Assembly: GCA_002104895.1 (NCBI GenBank)
Contig: MCFG01000021.1
Location: 244,001 to 308,000, forward strand
DNA length: 64,000 nucleotides
Origin: Anaeromyces robustus
Taxonomy: Eukaryota; Neocallimastigomycota; Neocallimastigomycetes; Neocallimastigales; Neocallimastigaceae
Reading direction: 5' to 3'
The stretch's first letter is position 1. Each line of letters begins with the position of its first letter. The translations under genes and the position numbers were made by a program. Under the pieces are notes generated by a model that had not been told where the DNA came from, ran no database searches, and saw only the letters and a program-made list of their open reading frames with translations. This document shows positions 54,314 through 64,000 of the stretch, in pieces.

Positions 54314-54863
54314 GTGTAGCATTTCGGCAATGTACATGAAATTTTTTGCATTGACAGGTCCTTTACGCCACATTTCATATTTTAAATTTATATAAATATT
54401 TTTGACGCCACATTTATATAAAAATTTTATAAGAGAGTTTATATACTAGTACTTGTATATTAAAACATTTCTTATTTATTTCATAATTTAAAGAATTATA
54501 AATATAAATTTTAAATTTCACTTAATATTTTATTTATTTCATAATTTAAAGAATTATAAATATAAATTTTAAATTTCACTTAATATTTTTTTTATTTCAT
54601 AATTTAAAGAATTATAAATATAAATTTTAAATTTCACATAATATTTTATTTATTTCATAAGTTAAATAAAAAAAAAAAGAAATATTAATAAAAAGAAGAT
54701 ATCACTAATAAATTGGTTTCATAAATCAATAATAAATAAAATATTGATTTTAATAATATAATAAATTTTTTATTTATTTTATAAGCCACAATATAATACA
54801 TTTAAATAATACGTTATTTTAATGCGCGATACATTTACGAAATACATTGCCGAAATGCACACT
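54314..54863. mobile_element. Non-autonomous foldback element (MITE-like) with 16-bp terminal inverted repeats
   Basis: GCATTTCGGCAATGTA at 54319-54334 is repeated exactly in inverse orientation at 54843-54858. Beyond the core, GTGTA (left) and CACAC (right) extend the match imperfectly. GC content of the ends is far above that of the surroundings. The interior holds two GACGCCACATTT-type phrases (about 54366 and 54399) and a 58-bp tandem array. It has no coding capacity and is about 550 bp long, so it depends on a transposase encoded elsewhere. I found no convincing target duplication at the ends, and the superfamily is not evident. Confidence 0.72.
54481..54660. repeat. 58-bp tandem repeat, 3.1 copies, inside the foldback element
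   Basis: Units begin TCATAATTTAAAGAATTATA at 54481, 54539 and 54597, with a partial fourth at 54655. The period is exactly 58 each time, with only a few mismatches. Confidence 0.93.
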
Positions 54864-54983
54864 TCCCGAAAAAAACAAATTGAATTATTATATATAATAT
54901 ATTTAAAAAAAAAAATTAATGTATAAAATATTATTATTTTATATTATTTAAATAACATAAAAAAAAATAAAAATAACATTAGA

Positions 54984-55055
54984 AGGGGCGTTCCGGATTT
55001 GAACCGAAGACCTATTGATCTGCAGTCAATTGCTCTACCGCTGAGCTAACACCCC
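54984..55055 (-). tRNA. tRNA-Cys (anticodon GCA)
   Basis: 72-nt intronless cloverleaf on the minus strand. The acceptor stem GGGGTGT pairs with ACGCCCC, with one G-U pair. D arm GCTCAGCGGTAGAGC. The anticodon stem TTGA/TCAA plus a closing pair holds the loop CTGCAGA, anticodon GCA. The T arm has loop TTCAAAT with a 5-bp stem. The discriminator base is U, as expected for tRNA-Cys. CCA is not encoded. A T-run downstream on the minus strand (54969-54973) serves as Pol III terminator. The A and B boxes are internal (TAGCTCAGCGG and GGTTCAAATCC). Confidence 0.96.
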
Positions 55056-55121
55056 ATCATGTTCTTTTCGTGGTGAAATACTTTACTAAAAATTTTTTAT
55101 ATCCTAATCCATATTTTAATG

Positions 55122-55210
55122 TCAAGGATTTATGTAGATTTTAGTTATAAGCCGCATTAAATCTACTAACTAATAATTATTATATATGATCATACGCCTC
55201 AAATCCTTGA
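55122..55210. repeat. Short inverted-repeat element upstream of tRNA-Cys
   Basis: TCAAGGATTT (55122-55131) is answered by AAATCCTTGA (55201-55210). Inside, GTAGATTT (55134) pairs with AAATCTAC (55159-55166). It is about 89 bp long and starts 66 bp before the 5' end of the tRNA gene. It looks like a tiny foldback element or an unrecognised structured RNA. Confidence 0.5.
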
Positions 55211-55466
55211 ACAATTTAAATACTATTGAAATATTATTGATAATTGATATAATTGAGTTGAATCTAAATTATACTTTCATTATATTATTAAATTATATTC
55301 TTACTTTTTATTTTATATTATTCTTAATATATATTATTAATTACTTAATATTATGTATTGTTTAATAAAATGTATAATATGTAACTCTTAACATTCTTTG
55401 TAAATTTATTAATCATATAATAATTAAATAAAAAAAAAAAATTATAAATAAAATTTTATATTAAAA

Positions 55467-55513
55467 AGTAATTTATAATTTGAATACACTACGTATTCAA
55501 ATTATAAATTACT
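55467..55513. repeat. Perfect 21-bp inverted repeat with 5-nt loop
   Basis: Left arm 55467-55487 ends TTTGAATAC, loop ACTAC, right arm 55493-55513 begins GTATTCAAA. All 21 pairs match, so the strand can form a stable hairpin. No gene is adjacent. Confidence 0.85.
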
Positions 55514-56787
55514 CATTAAACCAAATTCAAATTTTGCAAATTCATATTTTACATTTAAACCTTTTTATTCTTTATAAATTAATATTAAATGATATTTCTT
55601 TATAATGTTTATTAATTTTTTTACGTAAAATATTCTTAGATTATCAATATTTTATTAATATTTTATTATAAAATTTATATGAATACAATATTTTATTAAT
55701 ATTCCTATATAAATCTTATTAATATTTTATAATAAATTCAATATCTTTATTAATATTTTAAATAATATTATATTAATATTTTATCAATATCTAATACTTT
55801 ATAATATTTTATAAATATATCTTATAAATAATCTTATAACAAATAATTATTAATATTTCTATTATTATTTTATTAATAAATATAATTATAAATCTTTATA
55901 AGAAATATTTTTTAATAATTAATAAAATAGTTATTTATTATTTATTTTATTAATTATTTTTTAATAATTCCATTCTTTTCTTTTCCCTTCTTCTTTCCTT
56001 CCAACTTAAAAATCCTGAACAAATACAGAAATAAAAATATTCTGTTTATTATTTTAAATAAAGTAAAATAATAAATATTAACTATAAAATAAATGAATTA
56101 TTTGTAAAATGTAAAACACAGAAATTAAACGTATTTCTGTATAAAAGAACTACTTATTTTTTTAATTTTTATTTAAAACACTAAATAGATTAAGTAAAAT
56201 ACTTTAAATATAATTAAATAGCAAGAGCAATAAAAATAATAAAATAAATTTTAAAATATAATATTTAGAATAGTAAATTATTTAGATTAATTAAATGAAT
56301 AGTTTAAAAGATTATTATATATCTGTAATTTCTGTCATGGTAGAAATAGATAAATGTTTCTTATTATTATTATTATTTGTCTTTTACTTTAGGTGTATGT
56401 GACCGGGATAAACGATAGGAATATTATTAGAAATTCTATAATAATAAATTTATGCATTATAAAAGGAGGATAATTTTCTTTCTTTTATAAGAACGATCAT
56501 TTATTATAAAATATAATTATAATTATTTTATCAATATTTAATATTTTATTATTTTATAATACTTTATTAATATTATTATAACAAATAATTATTAGTATTT
56601 CTAATAATATTTGCTAAATAAATAAAATACTTTGATACAATTATATATCTTTATTATACTAACAATTTTTACAATAAAGATTTTATAATATATATATAAT
56701 TATATCAATAATTGAAATTTCTTTTCAATAATAGAACCTATCTTTTTACAATAATAAAAACATTTATTATATATATTTATAGAACTA
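55514..56787. other. Accessory island, AT-rich with (TATTAATATTTTA) phrases
   Basis: From 55650 to 55860 a phrase close to TATTAATATTTTAT recurs at irregular spacing about ten times, and again near 56520-56600. An 11-bp inverted pair ATACAGAAATA / TATTTCTGTAT (56023 and 56132) frames a 120-bp segment. No gene seen. Confidence 0.4.
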
Positions 56788-57299
56788 AGGGACTTGACCC
56801 AGTCCCAGTTGGGTTGCGCGTTTAGCGGGTCGATGGAGGTATCGTTTGGTGCGGGTTCAAGACCAGGTGCAGGTCTACGTACGAGGGGTAATTCAAAGGC
56901 TGTATAAGTAGTTTTGAGGTTTCTATCCTAGGGATATCATGCAACCACCGTGATATTCAAAAGGCTTTCCCTCATGGTATTTATTCTACCCAACACAGGT
57001 ACTACAAATGATCACCAATGACTGGGAAGGGAGTCTTCGGTTAATTCTATAAGAATTAGGCGATGACAAAATTCTGCCTGTCTTAAAGTATCACTGTTGG
57101 AGAGACAAGCGGGGCCTATTCTGAAGCTCGTGGTATAAGGAGACGCTATAGGAATGTTAGGGCTAATCTTAATGTCCCAGCAGTGAATACGACAGCAGCA
57201 GAGCAGTGGTATCCGTTACGGAATTCCCTTCACACCTACATGGTATTGCACAGCTGTGTAGGTCACATAATGGAGATGGGTCCCATTAATGTGAGTCTA

Positions 57300-57330
<31 letters not shown>
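56788..57330 (+). mobile_element. Retroposon (SINE or truncated LINE-derived element) with (ATT)n tail and target-site duplication
   Basis: About 540 bp with near-balanced base composition, unlike everything around it. It ends in about ten ATT units. The 11-bp sequence TTATAGAACTA flanks it directly at 56777-56787 and 57329-57339, a target-site duplication of the kind made by target-primed reverse transcription. The head has TAGCGGGTCGATGG (56823) and GGTTCAAGACC (56854-56864), close to Pol III A and B boxes at tRNA-like spacing, which favours a SINE. I found no reverse transcriptase frame. An internally deleted LINE is the alternative. The intact duplication argues for a recent insertion. 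Confidence 0.78.
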
Positions 57331-57333
<3 letters not shown>

Positions 57334-57564
57334 GAACTATAAAACAATAGAACACTATACCTTTAATAATAATAAAAAAAAAAACAAATAAAAAACAATA
57401 AAAAAACAATTAAAACTTATATATATAATAAATAATAATATTTTTATTATTATTATTATTATTATTTTCTTTTGAACTAATTGAATTACTAATTGATAGT
57501 TATTATTAATGGGATAAGAAGTTTAATATTTCCTATGAAAAAATTAACTAAAATTTTCTAATAA

Positions 57565-57755
57565 ATTAATTAAATAAATAATAAATAATAAATAAATAAA
57601 TAAATAATAAATAAATAATAAATAAATAATAAATAAATAAATAAATAAATAAATAATAAATAAATAAATAAATAATAAATAAATAAATAAATTAATAATA
57701 AATAAATAATAAATAAATAATAAATAAATAAATAATAAATAAATAAATAATAAAG
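57565..57755. repeat. Mixed (TAAA)n/(TAA)n array
   Basis: About 190 bp made only of AAAT and AAT units in irregular alternation, forming a compound higher-order microsatellite. Confidence 0.85.
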
Positions 57756-58769
57756 ATTAAATTAGTTTTTGATTTTGATCAATTTACTATAATTGTAAAA
57801 AAAATTTTTTTAAAGTTGACATTATTCCAAATATAATTATGCATATTATTATATATATGTATAATATACATTAATATATTTAGATATATTAAAAATTTCT
57901 ATTGGAAGTATAAACATTTTTTTTTAAAAATAAGGTTTATTGACTATTTAAAAAAAAAAAAAAAAAGAAAAACAGTGGCACAATATTTAAAATATATACA
58001 AATATATATAAATATATATATAAATATATATATAAATATATATAAATATGTATATAAATATATATATATAAATTTATTTATTTTTTATTAATTTTTATTA
58101 ATTTTTTATATATTTATTTATTTATCCATTTATTTTTATTTTATGTAAAGTTTTTTTTTTTTTTTTTTTTTTTTTTTGGTCATTTTTCCTTATTGACATT
58201 CTTTCTAAAAATAGTATTTAACATGCGCAATTAAATAAAGATTAATAAAGAATATAATATACATATAATATGATATGATTTTGATTTTAATAACATTTTT
58301 TTTTATATAATATATAAAAAGTATTATTCAATTATATATAATATTATTAATAGTTGATTTTTATAATGTAAATAAATATATATATGAATCTTATTTATCA
58401 TAAAAATTTAATATTTATAGTAGATATGCAACATATAAAATATAAAACAATAAATATTTTCATTATTATAGTTTAGTAAATGGATTCAATAAAAAAAAAA
58501 ATAAAAATAAAACTTTATTTATGATTATTTACTGATGAGTTTAATATTAGTATTTATGAAAAAAAAAAAATTTTTTTTATCTTTATATAAAGTACTTTTG
58601 ATTATAAATAATATTTAATACTAAATAATAATGGGTAAATATATAAATTATAAATAATACTTAATTCTTAATAATGGTAAAAAGAGATTTACGTATTAAT
58701 AATAATAATATATAATAATAATATATAATAAATATATTAATAATTATAATTAATAATGAATAATAATAT

Positions 58770-58800
<31 letters not shown>

Positions 58801-59689
58801 TTAATATTATATTAATTATATTAATTATATTAATGGTAAAATTTACTATAATTTATATTATATTATATTGTTTTATATTGTATTGTATTTTGTGTAACAT
58901 GTATACATTTGATTTACCTTGAATTTAGAATGGAATATTTTTATTTTTTTATATTGATAAAATTTCTAAATATTATAACGTTATATATATAAAAAGAAAT
59001 AAAAAAGAAATTATATTATAAAACAATCTATATATTATATTCAGATATTTTAACAACTACTATACATATTTATTGTTATTTTAATATAATATTAAGGAAT
59101 AAATATTAGAGATTTTGTTTTGTATATTATTAGATTATATTATTTAATTATTTTATTTTGATTTCATTAATAATTCTTTTTTTTTTATTGAATATACTTT
59201 AAATATAAAATTTAAATCATTATTATTACTTTTACCATATTTTAGACAATTTTAATAACCAATGTTATTAATATATGTATTAAGAATATATATATATATT
59301 TTTTCTTTGATATTTCTTATTTTTTATATTAATATAAAAAAAATACATTATTATTATGTATTATATGTCATCCTATTTTTCATTATAAATTATTCTTTTT
59401 TACCTTTTAACCAAAAAAAAAAAATCACGGAATATTTCACAATGATTTTTCCTTATTTTACAAAAATGATAATAAATTTTCCTGAAAAAAAAATACATAG
59501 GAAAAACAAAAATATTAAAAAAAGTTAAACTTTATTTTAATATAAAAATATTTAGAAAATAATAAAATGTTAATATATTTAGGTTATACAATAGAAAAAA
59601 ATGAAGTAGAATAAAAAGTTAAAAAAAAATTAATAAATAAATAAATAATAGAATGATTATGTAATAGTCATAATGATTGATAAATTAAT

Positions 59690-59958
59690 AATAATAATAA
59701 TAAATAAATAATTAATAATAATTAATAATAATAATAATAATAAAATAATAAATAATAAATAATAAATAATAGTAAATAATAATTAATAATAATTAATAAT
59801 AATAATAATAATAAAATAATAAATAATAAATAATAAATAATAGTAAATAATAAATAATAAATAATTAATAATAATAATAATAATAAAATAATAAATAATA
59901 AATAATAAATAATAGTAAATAATAAATAATAAATAATTAATAATAATAATAATAATTA
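59690..59958. repeat. Higher-order minisatellite of about 62-73 bp built from AAT/AAAT units
   Basis: A compound unit, containing a single G in the phrase AATAGTAAATAAT, recurs near 59769, 59840 and 59911 (spacing about 71) with the same inner pattern of (AAT)n, AAAATAAT and AATTAAT. Local duplication of a microsatellite block best explains it. Confidence 0.75.
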
Positions 59959-60960
59959 TAATAATAAATTTTAATTATTTATTTGGTAAAAAATGAATAT
60001 AGAAATGATTCTTTTGTCATGATGTTTACACATATTATCTTTCCTTTTTTTTTATATTAAGAATAAATATTTTATATTAAATAAAGTTTTATTTCATAAT
60101 ATATTATCAAAATTTATATTATGTTAAAATGACTCAATTGAATAGCGGTTGATTCTAATGAATTTGATAATATACAAAGATAAAACTCTATTTAGTAAGA
60201 AATTTTTAATAAATTTTAAATAAATTAATTCAAACTTTATTTAATAATAGTTTTCCAAATTCTTATAAATTTATTATTAAATTAATTTATTTCATTGACC
60301 ATCTAAAAAATAATACTATAATATAATATAGTATAATATAATATAATATAATATAATAATAACAATAATAGAATTAAAATATAATAAAATAAAATAAAAT
60401 AAATATATAAAAAAAATACACTATGTTATATTAATAAATTAAATTTTTTATTTAATCATTAATGAATTTAATTAATATTAATATATTATAATATTACTAA
60501 TTAATTAAAAAAAAAAAAAAAGTTTGATTAGTAATAAAAATAAAAATTTAAAAAATGAATCAATTCTTAATAATGAATCATGAATAATTATTACAAAATA
60601 ATAACACTAATTAAAAATATAAAAAAGTTAAATAATTAATAAATAATTTTTTTTAAAGTTTTTCCTTTGGTTTATATAAAATAATTTATTTTCCTTCATT
60701 ATTGGAAATTTTATTTTTTTTTTTTATACTCTATTATTTTATTTACTTATATATTTTATTTTATTATTAATACATTTTGATTAATAATAAGAAATTAAAA
60801 TTCAATTTCAGAGTAATTAAAATAATGAATATAATATTTTAATTAAATACATAAAAAAAGGAAACAGTATTTATAATATAAACAAAATACAAAAAGAGAG
60901 AAAAAAAAAAGAACTAATAACCAAAATTAATAATTAAATAAAATAAAGTTAAAATTAAAG

Positions 60961-62706
60961 ATGAATATAATTACATTTTTAACAACTATATTTATCTATG
61001 CTCAATTAATAATTTTAGCTGCTTCACAAAGCGGAATAGAGAGCGGAAAAGATTATAATATAGTATCAGTACTTAGTGGAAAATATGTAACAGCTGCCAG
61101 TAATGGTAATGTACAACAATATGAAAAACTTAATAATGACAAATCTCAAATATGGCGTTTAGAAAGTGCAGGTAATGGAAGATTTGCTATACTTCAAGGT
61201 AATATGGCTATGACTGTAGAAAATGGTAATAACAATAATGGAAATAATATTTATATGTCAGAATACAGAAAAACAACTGCTCAACACTTTTCAATTAATA
61301 GAGCTGATAATTCTTACTATATTGTTGCTCAATGTACAGTTAATGCTGCACTTGATGTATTTGATCAAAGTAAAGAAAATGGTGCTAATATTGATCAATG
61401 GGACTACTGGGGTGGAGATAATCAAAAATTCTATATTTTCCCAGCTGGACAAGATGGTCCTTCTAATGGTTCAACTAATGGTTCCAATGGAGCCTATCTT
61501 TTTGCCTTTTTCCAAGGTAACGCTCCTGAAAAAGAACAATTATCCTATGCTTTAAGTACAGATGGTTATCATTTTAATATTCTTAACAATGGAAATTCAA
61601 TATGGAAATCTAGTGTAGGTACAGGATGTTTACGTGATCCATTTATTCTTAAAGGTGAAGATGGTACTTACTTTTTATTAGCCACTGATATGAGATCTTA
61701 TAGTGGTTGGGATAGTAATCGTAATATTTTAACTGCTAGATCTACTGACTTAATTCATTGGACAAACGTTTCTCTTATTGAAGTTTGTAATAAATATCCT
61801 ATTTTCCAAAGAGGTGATCGTGCTTGGGCTCCACAAGCAATTTACGATCCAGAAAAACAAGCTTATATGATATACTTTGCTGTTAGAGTTCCAAGTAATG
61901 GTAACAAAACTATTATGTATTACGCTCATAGTAAGGATATGACTAGATTTGATACCACCCCACAACTTTTATTTGCTCCTAAGAATGGTAATGAAGCTAT
62001 TGATGCTGATATTATTTACCAAGGTGGTAGATATTATATGTATTATAAAGATGAAACAAGAAAAACTATTAATTTAGCTCTTGCTGAACATGCAAGTGGG
62101 CCTTACCAAGAAATTAAACAACTTTCTGATAATGGTATTGAAGTCGAAGGTTGTAATATTTATCCAGTTGTTGGTACTAATAAATGGCTTATGATGTCTG
62201 ATGCTTATGTTAATGGATATTTCGTATTACAAGAAACTACTGATTTAGTTAACTTTAGAACTCTTAATCGTAATACTTATGGTTTTAACTTTACTCCACG
62301 TCATGGTTATGTTATACCTGTTAGTCCTTCACAATATAATGCTCTTTTAAAAGCATATCCATCCAGAGGTATGTATACTATAAATGTTCCTACAACCACT
62401 ACTACAGTTAAAAAGACTACTACTACTACCGCTCCAGTTAATACTTCTGGAGCTGTTAATGAAATTCCTTACAGTTATCCATATTGTAAAACTACAAAAG
62501 ATGTAGCATTTGATGATGGTACATTACAATGGGGTGTTGAAAATGATAACTGGTGTATAATTAAAGGTCAATCAGCTCAAAAATGTAATTGTTGGGCACA
62601 AAAATTAGGATATCCTTGTTGTACAGAAAAGGTTATTTATTACTCTGATGGTGATGGTGATTGGGGATTTGAAAATAACCAATGGTGTGGTATAATGAAA
62701 TGCTAG
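60961..62706 (+). CDS. Secreted GH43-like glycosidase with ricin-type lectin domain and two fungal dockerins
   Basis: 581 aa, intronless. The signal peptide (about 22 residues) ends AASQ. Residues 25-162 form a ricin-type beta-trefoil, with three subrepeats and QxW-like motifs (SQIWRLES, AQHFSINR, NQKFYIFP). Residues 178-465 look like a GH43-type five-bladed propeller: CLRDPFIL (Asp 226), YFLLATDM, RAWAPQAIYD, AIDADII (Asp 348/350) and EVEG (Glu 394/396) are candidate base, pKa-tuning and acid residues. Arabinose- or xylose-releasing activity is likely but not provable here. A Thr-rich linker (478-493) precedes two cysteine-rich dockerins (about 508-536 and 542-581, the second CWAQKLGYPCC...GDWGFENNQWCGI), which tie the enzyme to the fungal cellulosome. 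The single-exon catalytic part suggests bacterial ancestry. The dockerins are gut-fungal and identify the organism group. Confidence 0.93.
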   Translation: MNIITFLTTIFIYAQLIILAASQSGIESGKDYNIVSVLSGKYVTAASNGNVQQYEKLNNDKSQIWRLESAGNGRFAILQGNMAMTVENGNNNNGNNIYMSEYRKTTAQHFSINRADNSYYIVAQCTVNAALDVFDQSKENGANIDQWDYWGGDNQKFYIFPAGQDGPSNGSTNGSNGAYLFAFFQGNAPEKEQLSYALSTDGYHFNILNNGNSIWKSSVGTGCLRDPFILKGEDGTYFLLATDMRSYSGWDSNRNILTARSTDLIHWTNVSLIEVCNKYPIFQRGDRAWAPQAIYDPEKQAYMIYFAVRVPSNGNKTIMYYAHSKDMTRFDTTPQLLFAPKNGNEAIDADIIYQGGRYYMYYKDETRKTINLALAEHASGPYQEIKQLSDNGIEVEGCNIYPVVGTNKWLMMSDAYVNGYFVLQETTDLVNFRTLNRNTYGFNFTPRHGYVIPVSPSQYNALLKAYPSRGMYTINVPTTTTTVKKTTTTTAPVNTSGAVNEIPYSYPYCKTTKDVAFDDGTLQWGVENDNWCIIKGQSAQKCNCWAQKLGYPCCTEKVIYYSDGDGDWGFENNQWCGIMKC

Positions 62707-62731
62707 ATAAATAAAATTTTAAAATATAGTT

Positions 62732-62765
<34 letters not shown>

Positions 62766-63689
62766 TATATTATATCTTTGATTTGATTTAATAAATAATT
62801 AAAAAAAAATAAAATTTTTAAAAATTATATATCATTGATTGAAATAATTTTTAAAAATTTTTATATAATTATTAATTAAAGTTAGTATTTAAAAATTCTA
62901 TGTCATTGATTGAAATAGTTTTTTATTTTTTTTAAAATTAAAAAAAAAAAAAATTGAAAAAAAATTGAATAATTTAAATTAAAATATATATGTGTAATGT
63001 TATTATCGACTTTAAAAAAAATATTACTTTATACGACAAATAATTGATATATATGTATGTATATATATATATATATAAAAAAAAAAAAAAGATACAACTT
63101 TTTTTTTTCTACTCTTTTTTTTTTTTTTACTCTTTTTTTTTTTTTTTTATAAAAAATTATAATTTCAAAAATTATAATTTTAATTTTTATTAAATAATGT
63201 AAATAAAAAAATTATTATAATTAAAAGTTCTAAAATTAAATGTTAAAAAAAAAAAAAAATTAAAATCAAATAATCAAACAATCAAACAATCAAATTATCA
63301 AACAATCAAACAAACAATCAATTAAAAATATTAAATATACATATATTTATATAGTTATATGTATATTAATATTAAATTTATTTATTTTTTTATTCAAAAT
63401 TTTTTCTTTATTTATGAAATAAAATATAAAATATATATATAAATGTTTTTTTTTTTTTTTTTGTTTTTTGTTTTTTTGTTTTTTGTTTTTTGTTTTTTTT
63501 TTTTAATTTGTTTTATTACTTTTAATGATAAAAAAAAGAAAGAAAAAGTAAAAAAGGTAATTAAGATGAATAAATAATGTATCAAGCCATGATATATTTT
63601 ATACAAAAATTTGTGGCTGACGAGAATAATCTTAGAATTTTTAATTAAAAATTTTGAATAATTTTACAAATAAGTAAAAAATAAATTAG
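62707..63689. other. 3' flank of the dockerin gene and simple-sequence DNA
   Basis: An A-run (62740-62763) lies 34 bases past the stop. Two related 7-mer patches follow: ATCAAAC-type units (63264-63321) and TTTTTTG-type units (63463-63500). No gene seen. Confidence 0.5.
63264..63321. repeat. (ATCAAAC)n heptamer-like repeat
   Basis: About eight imperfect units of AATCAAAC, AACAATC or a variant. Confidence 0.7.
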
Positions 63690-64000
63690 ATATATAATAG
63701 TATAAGTAATATAGATATATTAGGTAGTAAAAAAATAGTTAATAGGTATAGAATATATATTTTTTTAATTGGTGGTAGAGATTATGGTTTTAGTGATAGA
63801 ATTAACAATAGTCCATACAAAAAGGAATGGGAATGTTTGTTTAAGTGTCAGACTGAATCTGGTACTTATTCAAAATCCCCATTCTTGTTGCGATCTGCGG
63901 CTCTATTGAATGATATCATGCCTGTTGTCTGTAAAAGACAACATATATTATTCAATAAATTTAAAACCAACCTCTCCAGGAACGTCAATGCTGATAACAC
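63690..64000 (+). CDS. Open frame of atypical composition running off the right edge (partial)
   Basis: From a TAG at 63687 one frame stays open for 103 codons to the window end. From about 63770 it has mixed codons and much higher GC than the flanking DNA (DYGFSDRINNSPYKKEWECL, then CQTESGTYSKSPFLLRSAAL). No ATG occurs before 63918 in this frame, so it is an internal exon, a 5'-truncated copy, or starts by splicing. Balanced composition is otherwise seen here only in the retroposon at 56.8 kb, so a mobile-element piece is possible. I do not recognise a family. Confidence 0.45.
   Translation, partial: MYNSISNIDILGSKKIVNRYRIYIFLIGGRDYGFSDRINNSPYKKEWECLFKCQTESGTYSKSPFLLRSAALLNDIMPVVCKRQHILFNKFKTNLSRNVNADN

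Larger units (their letters stand above)
57331..60960. other. 3.6-kb intergenic DNA, microsatellite-rich
   Basis: It contains several simple-sequence blocks, two of them listed apart. A T-run (58149-58177) and (TTTA)n at 58768-58801 also occur. The last 250 bases form the T-then-A promoter and leader of the dockerin-bearing gene. No other gene seen. Confidence 0.5.

Noticed and set aside
57565-57755. CRISPR-like or centromeric array
   Set aside because: Units are only AAAT/AAT with no spacers or fixed length; this is a eukaryotic compound microsatellite.

Overview
The window comes from an extremely AT-rich eukaryotic nuclear genome. Genes are broken by short GT-AG introns. Intergenic DNA is almost pure A/T homopolymer and AAT/AAAT microsatellite, and coding exons carry long Asn runs. 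The best clue to the organism is an intronless secreted glycoside hydrolase (60961-62706) that ends in two tandem cysteine-rich fungal dockerins, the cellulosome tag of anaerobic gut fungi. I therefore read the window as a Neocallimastigomycota nuclear contig (Piromyces, Neocallimastix or Anaeromyces type). That assignment is inference from domain content and base composition.

Layout, left to right. 1-0.6 kb: edge of a membrane protein (-). 1.5-7.5 kb: a 13-exon ankyrin-repeat Ras guanine-nucleotide exchange factor (-). 8.2-8.7 kb: a myosin light chain/calmodulin-like EF-hand gene (-), divergent from 10.6-18.5 kb: a 10-exon class II myosin heavy chain (+). 20.2-25.2 kb: a giant low-complexity chromatin protein (+) in which I see a COMPASS Shg1/BOD1-like domain followed by an SGF29-type tudor domain. 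26.8-29.5 kb: PKA regulatory subunit (-). 34.1-37.0 kb: aspartate aminotransferase (-). 38.2-39.8 kb: secreted, probably GPI-anchored, PLC-like phosphodiesterase (-). 42.5-43.4 kb: intronless alpha/beta hydrolase (-). 45.7-46.2 kb: intronless orphan (-). 49.1-50.7 kb: two-exon medium-chain NADP-dependent reductase (+). 52-57.3 kb: an accessory island holding a decayed secreted-protein gene, dispersed repeats, a foldback element with 16-bp terminal inverted repeats, a tRNA-Cys gene, several perfect hairpins, and a GC-richer retroposon with target-site duplication and (ATT)n tail. 61.0-62.7 kb: the dockerin-bearing GH43-like enzyme (+). Right edge: an open frame of atypical composition.

For the multi-exon genes I placed every intron by GT/AG and reading phase. 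The spliced lengths come out as exact multiples of three with no internal stop: RasGEF 1489 aa, light chain 144, myosin 2276, Shg1-tudor protein 1459, PKA-R 444, AAT 409, PLC-like 318, reductase 351. These models can be taken as strong.

The genes do not form one pathway. The RasGEF and PKA-R belong to fungal Ras/cAMP signalling, the heavy and light chains could form one actomyosin motor, and the secreted enzyme belongs to the plant-cell-wall machinery. The most novel observation is the apparent fusion of a COMPASS-type (H3K4 methylation writer complex) domain with an SGF29-type (H3K4me reader) domain in one polypeptide.
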